Shown here: positions 54,220 through 62,990 of the stretch, one piece after another | Layout of the letters: each line of letters begins with the position of its first letter | Position numbering within the stretch: position 1 is the stretch's first letter | Assembly (NCBI GenBank): GCA_035445085.1 | Contig: DAOMQA010000012.1 | Location: 1 to 64,000, forward strand | Source: JBDHXE01 sp035445085 | GTDB taxonomy: Bacteria; Bacteroidota; Ignavibacteria; Kapaibacteriales; UBA2268 | Reading direction: 5' to 3' | Length of the DNA: 64,000 bases | Notes under the pieces: generated by a model | The model's database searches: none | Seen by the model: the letters and a program-made list of their open reading frames with translations, nothing else | Told to the model about the DNA's origin: nothing | Translations under genes and position numbers: made by a program

Positions 54220-55386
54220 ATGGTAAGAAAATTAGTAAAAATAGGCGGTGCTTTTGTGCAATCGAAGGAGAACTTTATTAAATTGCTTAATTTAGTAAAT
54301 AGTGATTTTTATGACAACTCTCTATTCGTTATCTCGAGTTTTGGCAAGTCCACACAAAGGCTGCGAGAAATAGCTCAAAATGCTATGTATTCTGCAGATA
54401 AATCGCAAGCCTTGCTAGATAACATGATGAAAGATATACATAGCCTTTCTCCTTGCGAAGTTGATTTGACCGATGAATTTCAGCAACTAAGCAGAATAAT
54501 TAAAGGTATTTTTATTACTAAAGAATTAACTGCAAAATTATTAGATAGAGTATTATCTTTTGGGGAAATCATTTCTACAAAACTAATTATTGAGAATATT
54601 CAAATCGCTTCACTGCACTATGTGCCAGCAGAAGAATTGATATTAAGCGATAGCAATTATAATGAAGCCAAGCCTATTTACAATGCCTCTAAGTCTAAGA
54701 CTTTGGAATATATGAAGAATAATCTATATAATAAATATATTACTCAAGGGTTTATTGCTGCCGATATTAACGCTAACAGAACAACAATGGGATTTGAAAG
54801 TTCTAATTTAACTGCAACGTTATTAGCAGATATTCTAAACCTCGGTGAAGTTTCAATTATTACAGATGTTTTTGGCTTGCGTAATTTTGACCCTAAGATA
54901 GCAGACAATAGCAAACTTATACATAATATAAGCTATAACGATGCAATGATATTAGCTAATTATGGCTTAAAACAGCTATATCCGCAGATGATAGAAATAG
55001 CAGCGAAACAAAATATAGAAATTACTTTTAGGCACTTTGATAATAACACTGATATTACAACTATTAGCTCGCGTAATAGCGATAGAACTACAATGTTGAT
55101 TTTAAATAGCTTAGAATATAACAAAACAAATCCCGACTTTATTTATGATGATAAAAATACAGTATTACATTTTAGTCAATCTGGCTACAAAGATAGTTCT
55201 TCACTAATTAATCAATATATTTTATTTAACATTGATGTTGTCAATGCTCTCAAATTTATCATTGATAATTTTGATGTTCATAATATTTATATAGATACGT
55301 ATTCAAACAATACTTTGAAGATCATATCAAGTAATGACTCTGTTAGCGAAATAAACAAATTAATCCATTATATTAACCAAATTTAA
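54220..55386 (+). CDS. Aspartate kinase-like protein, divergent active site
   Basis: 388 residues of the amino-acid-kinase fold. The aspartokinase layout is clear: KLVKIGGAF at the start (usually KFGGTS), VISSFGKSTQRL, LSFGEIIST (the substrate-binding Glu is kept), TTMGFESSNLTATLLA at 188-203, TDVFGLRNFDP and SYNDAMILANYGLKQLYP. The nucleotide/phosphate loop is GFESSN (191-196) where active enzymes have GRGGSD, so the Asp is Asn and two Gly are lost. The C-terminal ~100 residues are a short, ACT-like regulatory tail. It may be a weak or inactive enzyme, or a regulator. First gene of an operon with pyrD-like and relA-like genes. Confidence 0.8.
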   Translation: MVRKLVKIGGAFVQSKENFIKLLNLVNSDFYDNSLFVISSFGKSTQRLREIAQNAMYSADKSQALLDNMMKDIHSLSPCEVDLTDEFQQLSRIIKGIFITKELTAKLLDRVLSFGEIISTKLIIENIQIASLHYVPAEELILSDSNYNEAKPIYNASKSKTLEYMKNNLYNKYITQGFIAADINANRTTMGFESSNLTATLLADILNLGEVSIITDVFGLRNFDPKIADNSKLIHNISYNDAMILANYGLKQLYPQMIEIAAKQNIEITFRHFDNNTDITTISSRNSDRTTMLILNSLEYNKTNPDFIYDDKNTVLHFSQSGYKDSSSLINQYILFNIDVVNALKFIIDNFDVHNIYIDTYSNNTLKIISSNDSVSEINKLIHYINQI

Positions 55387-55387
55387 T

Positions 55388-56512
55388 ATGTTAGTAGAAA
55401 GAGCAGCTCATCTTGATGCTATGATTAGACCATTTTTAGTACAGTATTTCCCAGAATTTAGTACTAAATTATATTCAAATATGCGGCAAAGCTTCTTAAA
55501 CAGCTTTGTAAATAGCAAGCCTGAAAAAGTTTATAGCGACTTTTTCCCACAAAGAAAGATTTGGGACATTGAGTTTTCTAACAATATATTCAATTCTGCT
55601 GGAATGTTTAAGAATGGCGAAGGCTATGAGTTAGCTTACAGACAAGGTGCAGGAGCTTTCTTGGCTGGTACAACAACATATCTCCCACGTGCTGGAAACG
55701 AAAAAAATGGAGTCATACATCCATTTATACCATTGCCAAAATCTAAAGCGGCAATTAACTGGATGGGCTTACCTAACGATGGGCACCAAAGGATAGCAAG
55801 TGTATTATCTAAAATAGAAAAGAAAGTTGCTTGCCCGCTTGGCGTTAGTATATCGTCAGATCCTGATATTGATGAAGATACAGCACTAAAGAATTTAATC
55901 GAAGGCTTTGAATTATATTCTAAAGCAAATGTAGATTTTATTGAATTAAACGAAAGCTGCCCAAATGTGAATCATCATCAGTGCGAAACAAATAACGGCA
56001 TCGATTTAGCACTAATAAAGCGATTAGAATTTATTAACAGCAATTTCCTTAGAAAGCGGCAGCGAAATCTACCCGTTATAGTAAAATTTTCAGTAGAAAC
56101 TGAAATAGAACAAGTACCTAAACTATTAAAATTATTAATTGACCTTGATTTTGATGGTATTAATTTTGGCAATACAGCTAAGCTATATTCAAATTATCTG
56201 CCACTCATTAACAGTACGGAAACCGCTCCGTATCAAGCATTTACAAGCACTTTTGGCGGTGGAGTTAGTGGCAATCCACTCAAACAACTATCTTTAGATT
56301 GTTGTAAAATTTCAGTAAATGAACGCAATAAACTGCATTTAAGCAAAGAGTTTGCTATAGTTAGAACTGGTGGCATCGAAACTTATAATGACTTGTTAGA
56401 ATCGGAAAGAATAGGTATCGACCTTAATCAATGGTTTACTGGCTACTTTGAACTATTTTCTATATTTGGACATAAACTATATAAGGAGTTGGCAGAAAAT
56501 GGAAAAAGATGA
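55388..56512 (+). CDS. Dihydroorotate dehydrogenase-like FMN enzyme
   Basis: 374 residues, TIM barrel. Motifs: IFNSAGMFKNGEGYELAYRQ, AFLAGTTTYLPRAGNEKNG, AINWMGLPNDG (where DHODs have a N-x-x-G-x-x-N), FIELNESCPNV as the FMN/substrate motif with Cys in the base position as in class 1 enzymes, VIVKFSVETEIEQVPKL with the FMN Lys, GINFGNTA, FGGGVSGNPLKQLSLDCC and VRTGGIETYNDLLES. The reaction would be oxidation of dihydroorotate in pyrimidine synthesis. The GLPNDG loop and FGGGVSG differ a little from textbook PyrD, so a DHOD-like enzyme with another substrate is possible. It starts one base after the previous stop and overlaps the next gene. Confidence 0.85.
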   Translation: MLVERAAHLDAMIRPFLVQYFPEFSTKLYSNMRQSFLNSFVNSKPEKVYSDFFPQRKIWDIEFSNNIFNSAGMFKNGEGYELAYRQGAGAFLAGTTTYLPRAGNEKNGVIHPFIPLPKSKAAINWMGLPNDGHQRIASVLSKIEKKVACPLGVSISSDPDIDEDTALKNLIEGFELYSKANVDFIELNESCPNVNHHQCETNNGIDLALIKRLEFINSNFLRKRQRNLPVIVKFSVETEIEQVPKLLKLLIDLDFDGINFGNTAKLYSNYLPLINSTETAPYQAFTSTFGGGVSGNPLKQLSLDCCKISVNERNKLHLSKEFAIVRTGGIETYNDLLESERIGIDLNQWFTGYFELFSIFGHKLYKELAENGKR

Positions 56513-58547
56513 GCTATCAAAATTACTTAATTCACTCGGAGCAAATATCTACACCCCAGAGCTAATAGACTTTAGTAATAGCTTATTTAGTGAAGTATCT
56601 GCCCTAAAGTTAGACGATGAGTCCAAGATTAGTGCTTATTTCTTAAAAGCAGATATTAGCAATATTAATATTAAATCTCTCATTGAAAGTAATTTTTCTA
56701 ATAAAATTATTGAGAATATATTATTATTAAATAGAATTAGCAAAGTATCTTTATCTGGTAGCAAAAAGAATACTAGCGATTTAAGAAAACTTTTTTTAGA
56801 ACTTACGGATGACTTTGCAATTATCTTCATAAAATTAGCAGAAAGATTAGTAAACTTGCGCTATGCCGACTTACGCAAAGATGAAAATTTATATAATCTT
56901 TCCGAAGAAGCCTTATATTTTTATTCTCCTATTGCCCAACAATTAGGAATAAGATTAATTTATCACGAGTTAGAAGATATTTCCTTTCGTAATCTCTTCC
57001 CCGATGATTTTAAGTATTTAGAGTCAATGATAGAAAAGAAAATGCACTTCTATCAATCTAAATTAAATACAATGAAAGCTGATTTATTAAAAATGATGAA
57101 TAAATTTAATATTCATTGTAAATTTCAACAAAGAGTAAAAAGACCCTATTCTATATATAGAAAATTAGTAAAACAAAAAATACCCTTAGAGAAGATATTC
57201 GATTTATTAGCTCTAAGAGTAATTCCAAATACCGTTGAAGAATGCTATTTAGCTTTAGGAGCTGTTCATAGTCAATGGATACCTATCGAAGGTAGATTTC
57301 GCGATTGGATTAGCTTTCCAAAATCAAATGGCTACCGCTCTATTCAAACAACGGTGGCAACACGAACAGGGGATAAATTTGAAATTCAAATTAGAACTGA
57401 AGAGATGCACCAAGAAGCCGAATACGGCTCTTCTGCGCATTGGTCATACAAGCAAGGGGGAAAATCAACCCAACAAGATTGGGTAAATCGCTTACGTGAG
57501 TTCTTAGAAAACGATGAGTACTTTGATAACCCTTACTTAGCTTTTGACAAATTAAAACAAGAGATGAAGCGTGATTATATTAATGTTCTAACTCCTAAAG
57601 GCGAAATAAGACCTCTGCCCGAAGGTAGTACAACTCTTGATTATGCGTTCGATGTCCATACTGACTTGGGCTACAAAACTACTGGGGCACGTGTAAACGG
57701 TAAATTTGTAAAACTCAATACTATTCTAAAGTCTGGCGATGTAATTGATATAATCTCTAATAATAGTGCAACACCATCTCGCGATTGGATAAATATCGTT
57801 AAGACCAACCGCGCGAAAACTAAAATTTTGCGTTGGTTTAAGAAAAACGAACAAGACCTCTTAATTAATGATGGTAGAAATACTTGGGAAAAACTAAAAA
57901 ATAAATACAAAAAAAGACTTATCGGCAATGATGATGAACAAAAAGCCAAAAATAATATTAATAAACTTGGCTTCAAATCTTTAGACGACTTCTTTTACGC
58001 TATTGCAAGCGGAGGAGTGAAGTGTACCCTGTTTACATTAAAAAAAGTCTACCCTGACGCCTTCAAAAAAACTGACAATGACAAAAAGGAAGCTAAATAT
58101 AGTGCGGGTAAGCACTCCATCCCACAAGTAAGAGTAGAAGGCTTATCTAATATAACAACAGTCCTGTCCAAATGCTGTAACCCTATAAAAGGAGAGCCTA
58201 TTGTTGCATATATCACTAAAAAGTCTGATATAAAAATACATTCGAAAAATTGCCAGTATATTAAGAACTTGGGCTTACCACAAGATAATTTTAAGCCAGC
58301 AGAGTGGTATGGAGAATCGACGACTCAACAAATAAACATTAGAGTTTTAGGATTTTCTTATAGTAAAGTATTAACCGCATTCGTAGAAGAAGCCGACGAC
58401 AATAGCATCAAAATTATTGACACTAATAAAATAAAGCTTAGGAACTTGGAGGGAATATCTGCCGAATTATTAGTCAAGGATTACTCCCAACTCAATAAAT
58501 TTATGAATAAATTACGTAATAGCCAACATATTGAAGAAGTAAAATAA
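56499..58547 (+). CDS. relA: RelA/SpoT family (p)ppGpp synthetase with degenerate hydrolase domain
   Basis: The frame begins at 56448, but the ATG at 56499 has an AAGGAG site 10 bases upstream and begins MEKDELSKLLNSLGANI. 682 residues. Order: degenerate HD domain (~1-180), synthetase (~195-325, RPYSIYRKL, FDLLALRVI, GRFRDWISFPKSNGYRSIQTTV, EIQIRTEEMHQEAE), TGS domain (~360-425), helical part, Cys-containing zinc-finger-like region (SKCCNPIKGEP) and C-terminal ACT. In the HD domain the metal-binding His-Asp pair is absent (SAYFLKADI where LLHD is expected), so hydrolysis of ppGpp is unlikely and the enzyme should be a RelA-like synthetase responding to stalled ribosomes. Last gene of the operon. 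Confidence 0.93.
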   Translation: MEKDELSKLLNSLGANIYTPELIDFSNSLFSEVSALKLDDESKISAYFLKADISNINIKSLIESNFSNKIIENILLLNRISKVSLSGSKKNTSDLRKLFLELTDDFAIIFIKLAERLVNLRYADLRKDENLYNLSEEALYFYSPIAQQLGIRLIYHELEDISFRNLFPDDFKYLESMIEKKMHFYQSKLNTMKADLLKMMNKFNIHCKFQQRVKRPYSIYRKLVKQKIPLEKIFDLLALRVIPNTVEECYLALGAVHSQWIPIEGRFRDWISFPKSNGYRSIQTTVATRTGDKFEIQIRTEEMHQEAEYGSSAHWSYKQGGKSTQQDWVNRLREFLENDEYFDNPYLAFDKLKQEMKRDYINVLTPKGEIRPLPEGSTTLDYAFDVHTDLGYKTTGARVNGKFVKLNTILKSGDVIDIISNNSATPSRDWINIVKTNRAKTKILRWFKKNEQDLLINDGRNTWEKLKNKYKKRLIGNDDEQKAKNNINKLGFKSLDDFFYAIASGGVKCTLFTLKKVYPDAFKKTDNDKKEAKYSAGKHSIPQVRVEGLSNITTVLSKCCNPIKGEPIVAYITKKSDIKIHSKNCQYIKNLGLPQDNFKPAEWYGESTTQQINIRVLGFSYSKVLTAFVEEADDNSIKIIDTNKIKLRNLEGISAELLVKDYSQLNKFMNKLRNSQHIEEVK

Positions 58548-58612
58548 ACAAACATGCCAAGCTAAATTTTAAATTTGCACGATTGTTTAGTATTTTTTAT
58601 AGTAATTTTGTA

Positions 58613-58620
58613 TTTTATAT
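58613..58620 (+). promoter_or_regulatory. Possible -7 element before the CPBP gene
   Basis: TAATTTTG matches TAnnTTTG and lies 15 bases before the start codon, giving an almost leaderless transcript. No clear -33 element. Confidence 0.35.
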
Positions 58621-58634
58621 TATTGTTAAATTAA

Positions 58635-59354
58635 ATGAATATAGCCAATATTAAAAACGACTTCTCAAAAGCCGAGTGGAAAACTTATAGTTTATTATTA
58701 TCTGCGCCAATACTCTTATCTTTGTACTATTACTTTGGGTATGCACATAATTTTGTAAAAATATTCCCCAGTTTTGCTTCGAGTCCCGAATTAGATTTTT
58801 ATTCACATATATATCAATTTGCATCTTTTTTCGTATTACTATTAGTTATCCCCTTGCTATTTCAAATATTTGCAATAAAAAAGCCACTTAGCGACATAGG
58901 ATTTGGGCTTGGCGATACCAAATTTGGTGCAAAACTATTGCTTATTATTCCTATTGCCGCCCCTATTATATATTTTGCAGTTATGGGCGACGACGTAAGA
59001 ACAGAATATCCACTTGCGAAGATATTGCATTCACGGCACGAGCTAATCTTTGTTTATGAATTAATGTATGTATTGTTATATTATATAGCTTGGGAATTCT
59101 TCTTCCGCGGTTTCCTTTTATTTAATTTATCCGAAAAATTTGGTGCTACAAACGCAATAATAATTCAAACTATATCATCCTGCTTGATTCACTTAGGCAA
59201 ACCTGCCGGAGAAACTATTGGGGCTATTATTGTTGGCGTAATATTTGGTTATTTGGCTATTAGAACTAGGTCTTTTTGGTATGTTTTTGCACTTCATATT
59301 ACTTTAGGCGTTCTAACTGATTTATTTATTATTTTCTTCCATGGGGCTATATGA
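58635..59354 (+). CDS. CPBP family intramembrane metalloprotease-like protein
   Basis: 239 residues with about seven membrane segments. The CPBP/CAAX-protease pattern is present: WEFFFRGFLLFNL near residue 157, SSCLIHLGKPAGETIGAIIV near 182 and FALHITLGVLTDLFI near 220, giving the Glu/Arg and two His of the family. Only one Glu stands before the Arg (E-F-F-F-R), where classical members have two, but that is common in this family. A bacterial role is not known; membrane protein or peptide cleavage is inferred. The last four bases overlap the next start (ATGA). Confidence 0.88.
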   Translation: MNIANIKNDFSKAEWKTYSLLLSAPILLSLYYYFGYAHNFVKIFPSFASSPELDFYSHIYQFASFFVLLLVIPLLFQIFAIKKPLSDIGFGLGDTKFGAKLLLIIPIAAPIIYFAVMGDDVRTEYPLAKILHSRHELIFVYELMYVLLYYIAWEFFFRGFLLFNLSEKFGATNAIIIQTISSCLIHLGKPAGETIGAIIVGVIFGYLAIRTRSFWYVFALHITLGVLTDLFIIFFHGAI

Positions 59355-60331
59355 AAACTTGCTTAATAACAGGTATAAACGGATTTATAGGTTCTAACTT
59401 AGCAAAAAGATTATTAAAAGAAGGGTACAAAGTAAAAGGTCTCATCAGAAAATCTTCAGACTTAAAATTCATTAAAGGATTGGATATTGAATTTCATTAT
59501 GGAGATATTAATGACTTAAATTCATTAATTGAAGCAAGCAAATCTTGTTCGCGCGTCTTCCATGTTGCGGCACTTGCGTCTGATTGGGGTGCTTACGAAA
59601 AATTTTATGAAATTAATGTAAATGGTACTTTAAACGTTGCCAAAGCTTGCGTTGCAAACAATGTTGATAGAATGGTATATATCAGCACTGTAGCAATGTA
59701 TGGATTTGGAAGAACAAACGTTAAAGAAAGTGATAGCAAGCCTATAACGGGGTTTGCATATAACGATACAAAAAAAATTGCTGAAGATAAGGTTTTTGAA
59801 TATGCAAAGCAAAACAACCTTAATATTACTGCTGTGAAGCCCGGCAATGTATACGGTACTAACGACCATACATTTATTGAAAAGTATTTAGAGGCAATGG
59901 TTTCTGGTAAAATTGCTTATGTTGATAAAGGCAAAAGAAAAACTTGCCCCGTATATATCGAAAACCTAATTGAAGGTATAATGTTAGCAAATGATAGCGA
60001 CAAGGCTATTGGTGAAACATTTATTATTACAGATGGTTTAGATATTACGTGGAAGGAATTTACCGATAAGTTTGCCGATGAAATGGGATTAAAGCACCCT
60101 ACCCAATCCTTTCCTTTTTGGCTTGCTTTTGCAATTGGTAGCTTGCTCGAATTCTTATATAAATTAGTTAATAGTAAAAATCCTCCTCTAATTACCCCAT
60201 ATCGTGTTAGCAATGGGGGCTTAGATTATACTTTTTCTATTGACAAAGCTAAGCAAGTTCTTGGCTATAGCCCTAAGGTAAAATTCGACGAAGCAGTCAA
60301 AACAACAGTAAATTGGTATAAAAGTAGGTAG
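59351..60331 (+). CDS. NAD-dependent epimerase/dehydratase family protein (extended SDR)
   Basis: 326 residues. Extended SDR: GINGFIGSNLAKRLL near residue 8-22 as the NAD loop, the sheet element HYGDIND, HVAALASDWGAYEKFYEINV, VYISTVAMYGF with the catalytic Ser/Thr, and the YNDTKKIAEDKV segment carrying Tyr/Lys (Y-N-D-T-K). Then KPGNVYGTND and a C-terminal part (VSNGGLDYTFSIDKAKQVLGYSPK) like hopanoid-associated or 3-beta-hydroxysteroid/dihydroflavonol-type dehydrogenases. The substrate is open: a nucleotide sugar or a terpenoid. Co-transcribed with the CPBP gene. Confidence 0.9.
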   Translation: MKTCLITGINGFIGSNLAKRLLKEGYKVKGLIRKSSDLKFIKGLDIEFHYGDINDLNSLIEASKSCSRVFHVAALASDWGAYEKFYEINVNGTLNVAKACVANNVDRMVYISTVAMYGFGRTNVKESDSKPITGFAYNDTKKIAEDKVFEYAKQNNLNITAVKPGNVYGTNDHTFIEKYLEAMVSGKIAYVDKGKRKTCPVYIENLIEGIMLANDSDKAIGETFIITDGLDITWKEFTDKFADEMGLKHPTQSFPFWLAFAIGSLLEFLYKLVNSKNPPLITPYRVSNGGLDYTFSIDKAKQVLGYSPKVKFDEAVKTTVNWYKSR

Positions 60332-60499
60332 AATAACCTGCTTTTATATCGGTACTTTATTGACAGCTCATCTAATATATGCGATTTGCCTATATTAGAA
60401 TTTGGCTATACTCCCTATTATGCCCATTGTCTTATTTGATTCTTAATAATTTTTCAAAATAAATTTTAATTTGATTAGAAAATTTATTAATTTCGTAAA

Positions 60500-60507
60500 T
60501 AACTTTG
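60500..60507 (+). promoter_or_regulatory. Probable -7 element for the DUF3109-rpoN unit
   Basis: TAACTTTG matches TAnnTTTG, 14 bases before the preferred ATG at 60522. This also argues against the upstream TTG start at 60471. Confidence 0.4.
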
Positions 60508-60521
60508 GCATAATTTTTTCT

Positions 60522-61085
60522 ATGATATTAGTAGATGACATATTAGTAGAAGACAGAATTGCTTCTACACATTTCGAATGCGACTTGCAAAAATGCAAAG
60601 GTGCTTGCTGTACTTTCCCCGGTGAATACGGCGCCCCCCTATTGGATGAAGAGGTAGACAAAATAAAAGAAGTACTTCCTTATGCAATGGAATATTTATC
60701 CGAGAAATCTATAAAACATATAGAGGAGCAAGGATTTATTCAAGGTAGCCCTGGCGAATACACTACCACTTGTATCGAAAAAAAGGATTGTGTATTTGTA
60801 TATTACGAAGGGGATATCGCCTTTTGTTCTATAGAAAAAGCTTATAGAGATGGTAAAATAGACTTCAAAAAACCTATTTCTTGTCATTTATTCCCTATCA
60901 GAGTCGGTAATTTTAACGGCAAATACCTATATTACGAAAAAATACCAGAATGCAATGCTGCCTTAATCAGAGGCAAGGAAAAACAAGTCAAAATATACCA
61001 AAGTGTAAAAGAAGCTCTAATCCGTGCTTACGGCGAAGATTGGTATAATAATTATATAAATACTATTGGGAAAAAAGAAACGTGA
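60522..61085 (+). CDS. DUF3109 family cysteine-rich protein
   Basis: The frame runs back to a TTG at 60471, but the ATG at 60522 begins the recognised family sequence MILVDDILVEDRI and has a promoter element just upstream. 187 residues. Cysteines form a YkgJ-like metal-binding pattern: CDLQKCKGACC near the start, then TTCIEKKDCVF, IAFCSIEKA, ISCHLFPIR and PECNA. This suggests an Fe-S or zinc site. The family function is unknown. Its stop overlaps the GTG start of rpoN, so the two are translationally coupled. Confidence 0.9.
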   Translation: MILVDDILVEDRIASTHFECDLQKCKGACCTFPGEYGAPLLDEEVDKIKEVLPYAMEYLSEKSIKHIEEQGFIQGSPGEYTTTCIEKKDCVFVYYEGDIAFCSIEKAYRDGKIDFKKPISCHLFPIRVGNFNGKYLYYEKIPECNAALIRGKEKQVKIYQSVKEALIRAYGEDWYNNYINTIGKKET

Positions 61086-62872
61086 AAATTGGATTAGATA
61101 TAAGAACAGCATTAACCCAAACATTAACGCCACAGCAAATACAATACCTAAAGCTTTTACAAATGTCTGTTGTAGAATTTGAGCAGTACCTTGACCAAGA
61201 AATTGAGCAAAACCCTCTAATCGAAAACCCAGACAATCCGGATAATACTATATTAGAAATTGCAAAAGAGATTAGTGGCGATGATGAAGAGTTTTATAAT
61301 GAAACAACTTATATCAACGATATTTCCGATAGTAATAGCGACCTAAACGCAATCGATAACTTTAGCGAAGACATATACTCCAATAGCGATAGCGATGACT
61401 ATAATGAATTGCGAAGCCAAATAGACGATGATGGTGATCCATTTGAATTTCACGATTTAGTATGGCAAGACGAGTCGAGCGACACCGTTGACGCTTATAA
61501 TAGCAATGAAAGCGATGATGAAGACTTTGCACCTTTTCAAATTAAAGACAATACATCTTTTGCTGAAGACTTAGAAACGCAATTTAATTTACAGCCCCTA
61601 AGCGAAGATGAAAGAAGCATTGGCAAAATAATAATTGGCAATATAGATGACGATGGTTATATTCGTATGACTTTAGAAGAAGTTCGAGATTTTGTTAATT
61701 CTCAAATAGCAGAATATAATTTTAATATCCAACAAAAGGAATTTTTAAAAAAGAACGAGGAGCAAAAGCAATCATACAATCCTGCAAGCCAATTTGCATT
61801 AAGCAATAAAACTAAGCAAATTTTAGAGTTTGCTGACGAACTAAAAGAATCGGACAATATTAGTGATTTAATTAAAAATCAGAATAATCATAATCGCACT
61901 ATTAGCTATGCTTCAGAATTAAAAATACCTGTAACCTTAGAACAAGTAGAAAAAGTCCATGGTTTAATTAAACTATTAGATCCCCCTGGCGTTGGCTCTC
62001 GTAATATGCAGGAATGTTTGATTGCCCAAATTGAATCTTTACACGAAATACATTCCACGCAAGTTATTGCCCTTGATATTCTTAAAAACTCTTTCGAACC
62101 GTTTACCAAAAAGCACTTCGACGTCCTGATGAATAAGCACAACCTAACTACCGATGGGCTACGTGAAGTTATGGATTATATCAAAAAGCTCAACCCAAAG
62201 CCCGGTCGGGGTAATTCTGTATCCGAGATGAACACCGTAATACCAGACTTTATTGTAGAAGTAGACAAAGAAGACAATGAATTACTAATTTCCTTAAACG
62301 ACAATAAAATGCCCGTTCTAAAGGTAAGCAAAGCCTATGAGATTCTTAAAAAGAGTGGTAAAATAAAAAATTTTAATAAAGAAACGAAAGAGTGGCTAAG
62401 GCAAAAAAATGAAGATGCCAAATTCATTATTCAAGCAGTGCAACAACGTAAAATTACAATGATGAAGGTAATGACTGCTATTTCACAACTTCAAAAGGAT
62501 TTCTTTATAGAAGGAAAAGCTGCTATTAAACCTCTCATTTACAAAAACATTGCTGACGATACTAATATAGATATTTCAACCGTGTGCAGGATAGTAAACA
62601 ATAAATATGTGCTAACACAGTTCGGTACTTTTGAACTCAAATTTTTCTTCTCGGAGTCTCTACCATCAGTAGATGGCGAAGATATTTCTACTACTGTGAT
62701 CAAAGATTCACTTAAGGATTTAATCGATAGCGAACCTAAAAACGCACCGCATAGCGACGAATTGCTCGCGAATCTCCTCAAAGATATGGGTTTTAATGTA
62801 GCACGTCGCACCGTTGCAAAATATAGGGAACAATTAAAAATCCCTGTTGCAAGACTTAGAAAAGAGCTTTAA
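61082..62872 (+). CDS. rpoN: RNA polymerase sigma-54 factor
   Basis: 596 residues, starting with GTG in the overlap GTGA with the preceding stop. Region I: ALTQTLTPQQIQYLKLLQMS, then LDQEIEQNPLIENP, the activator-interacting domain. Region II (60-150) is an acidic Asp/Ser-rich linker, longer than usual. The core-binding domain (LNLQPLSEDERSIGKII, GNIDDDGYI) is followed by the helix-turn-helix region, and the RpoN box ARRTVAKYREQLKIP is near the end and nearly canonical. Sigma-54 needs enhancer-binding ATPases; none is encoded in this window. I did not find a convincing -24/-12 promoter here. Confidence 0.97.
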   Translation: MKIGLDIRTALTQTLTPQQIQYLKLLQMSVVEFEQYLDQEIEQNPLIENPDNPDNTILEIAKEISGDDEEFYNETTYINDISDSNSDLNAIDNFSEDIYSNSDSDDYNELRSQIDDDGDPFEFHDLVWQDESSDTVDAYNSNESDDEDFAPFQIKDNTSFAEDLETQFNLQPLSEDERSIGKIIIGNIDDDGYIRMTLEEVRDFVNSQIAEYNFNIQQKEFLKKNEEQKQSYNPASQFALSNKTKQILEFADELKESDNISDLIKNQNNHNRTISYASELKIPVTLEQVEKVHGLIKLLDPPGVGSRNMQECLIAQIESLHEIHSTQVIALDILKNSFEPFTKKHFDVLMNKHNLTTDGLREVMDYIKKLNPKPGRGNSVSEMNTVIPDFIVEVDKEDNELLISLNDNKMPVLKVSKAYEILKKSGKIKNFNKETKEWLRQKNEDAKFIIQAVQQRKITMMKVMTAISQLQKDFFIEGKAAIKPLIYKNIADDTNIDISTVCRIVNNKYVLTQFGTFELKFFFSESLPSVDGEDISTTVIKDSLKDLIDSEPKNAPHSDELLANLLKDMGFNVARRTVAKYREQLKIPVARLRKEL

Positions 62873-62890
62873 TATGTTTCAACTTATAAA

Positions 62891-62940
62891 TTATTTAACC
62901 CTGAAAATTCCAAATTTCAAGGCTAAATAATTATTATTTT
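62891..62940. terminator. Imperfect 16-bp hairpin between rpoN and the MFS transporter
   Basis: Arms 62891-62906 and 62915-62930 pair with two mismatches (outer TTATTTA/TAAATAA and inner TGAAA/TTTCA are perfect), with an 8-nt loop. A TTATTATTTT tail follows on the plus strand. It lies between convergent genes. Confidence 0.7.
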
Positions 62941-62990
62941 CTAAAGACCTCTAAAATCCTCAATCCAGTTGCAGCCAAGGCGCTTTATAT

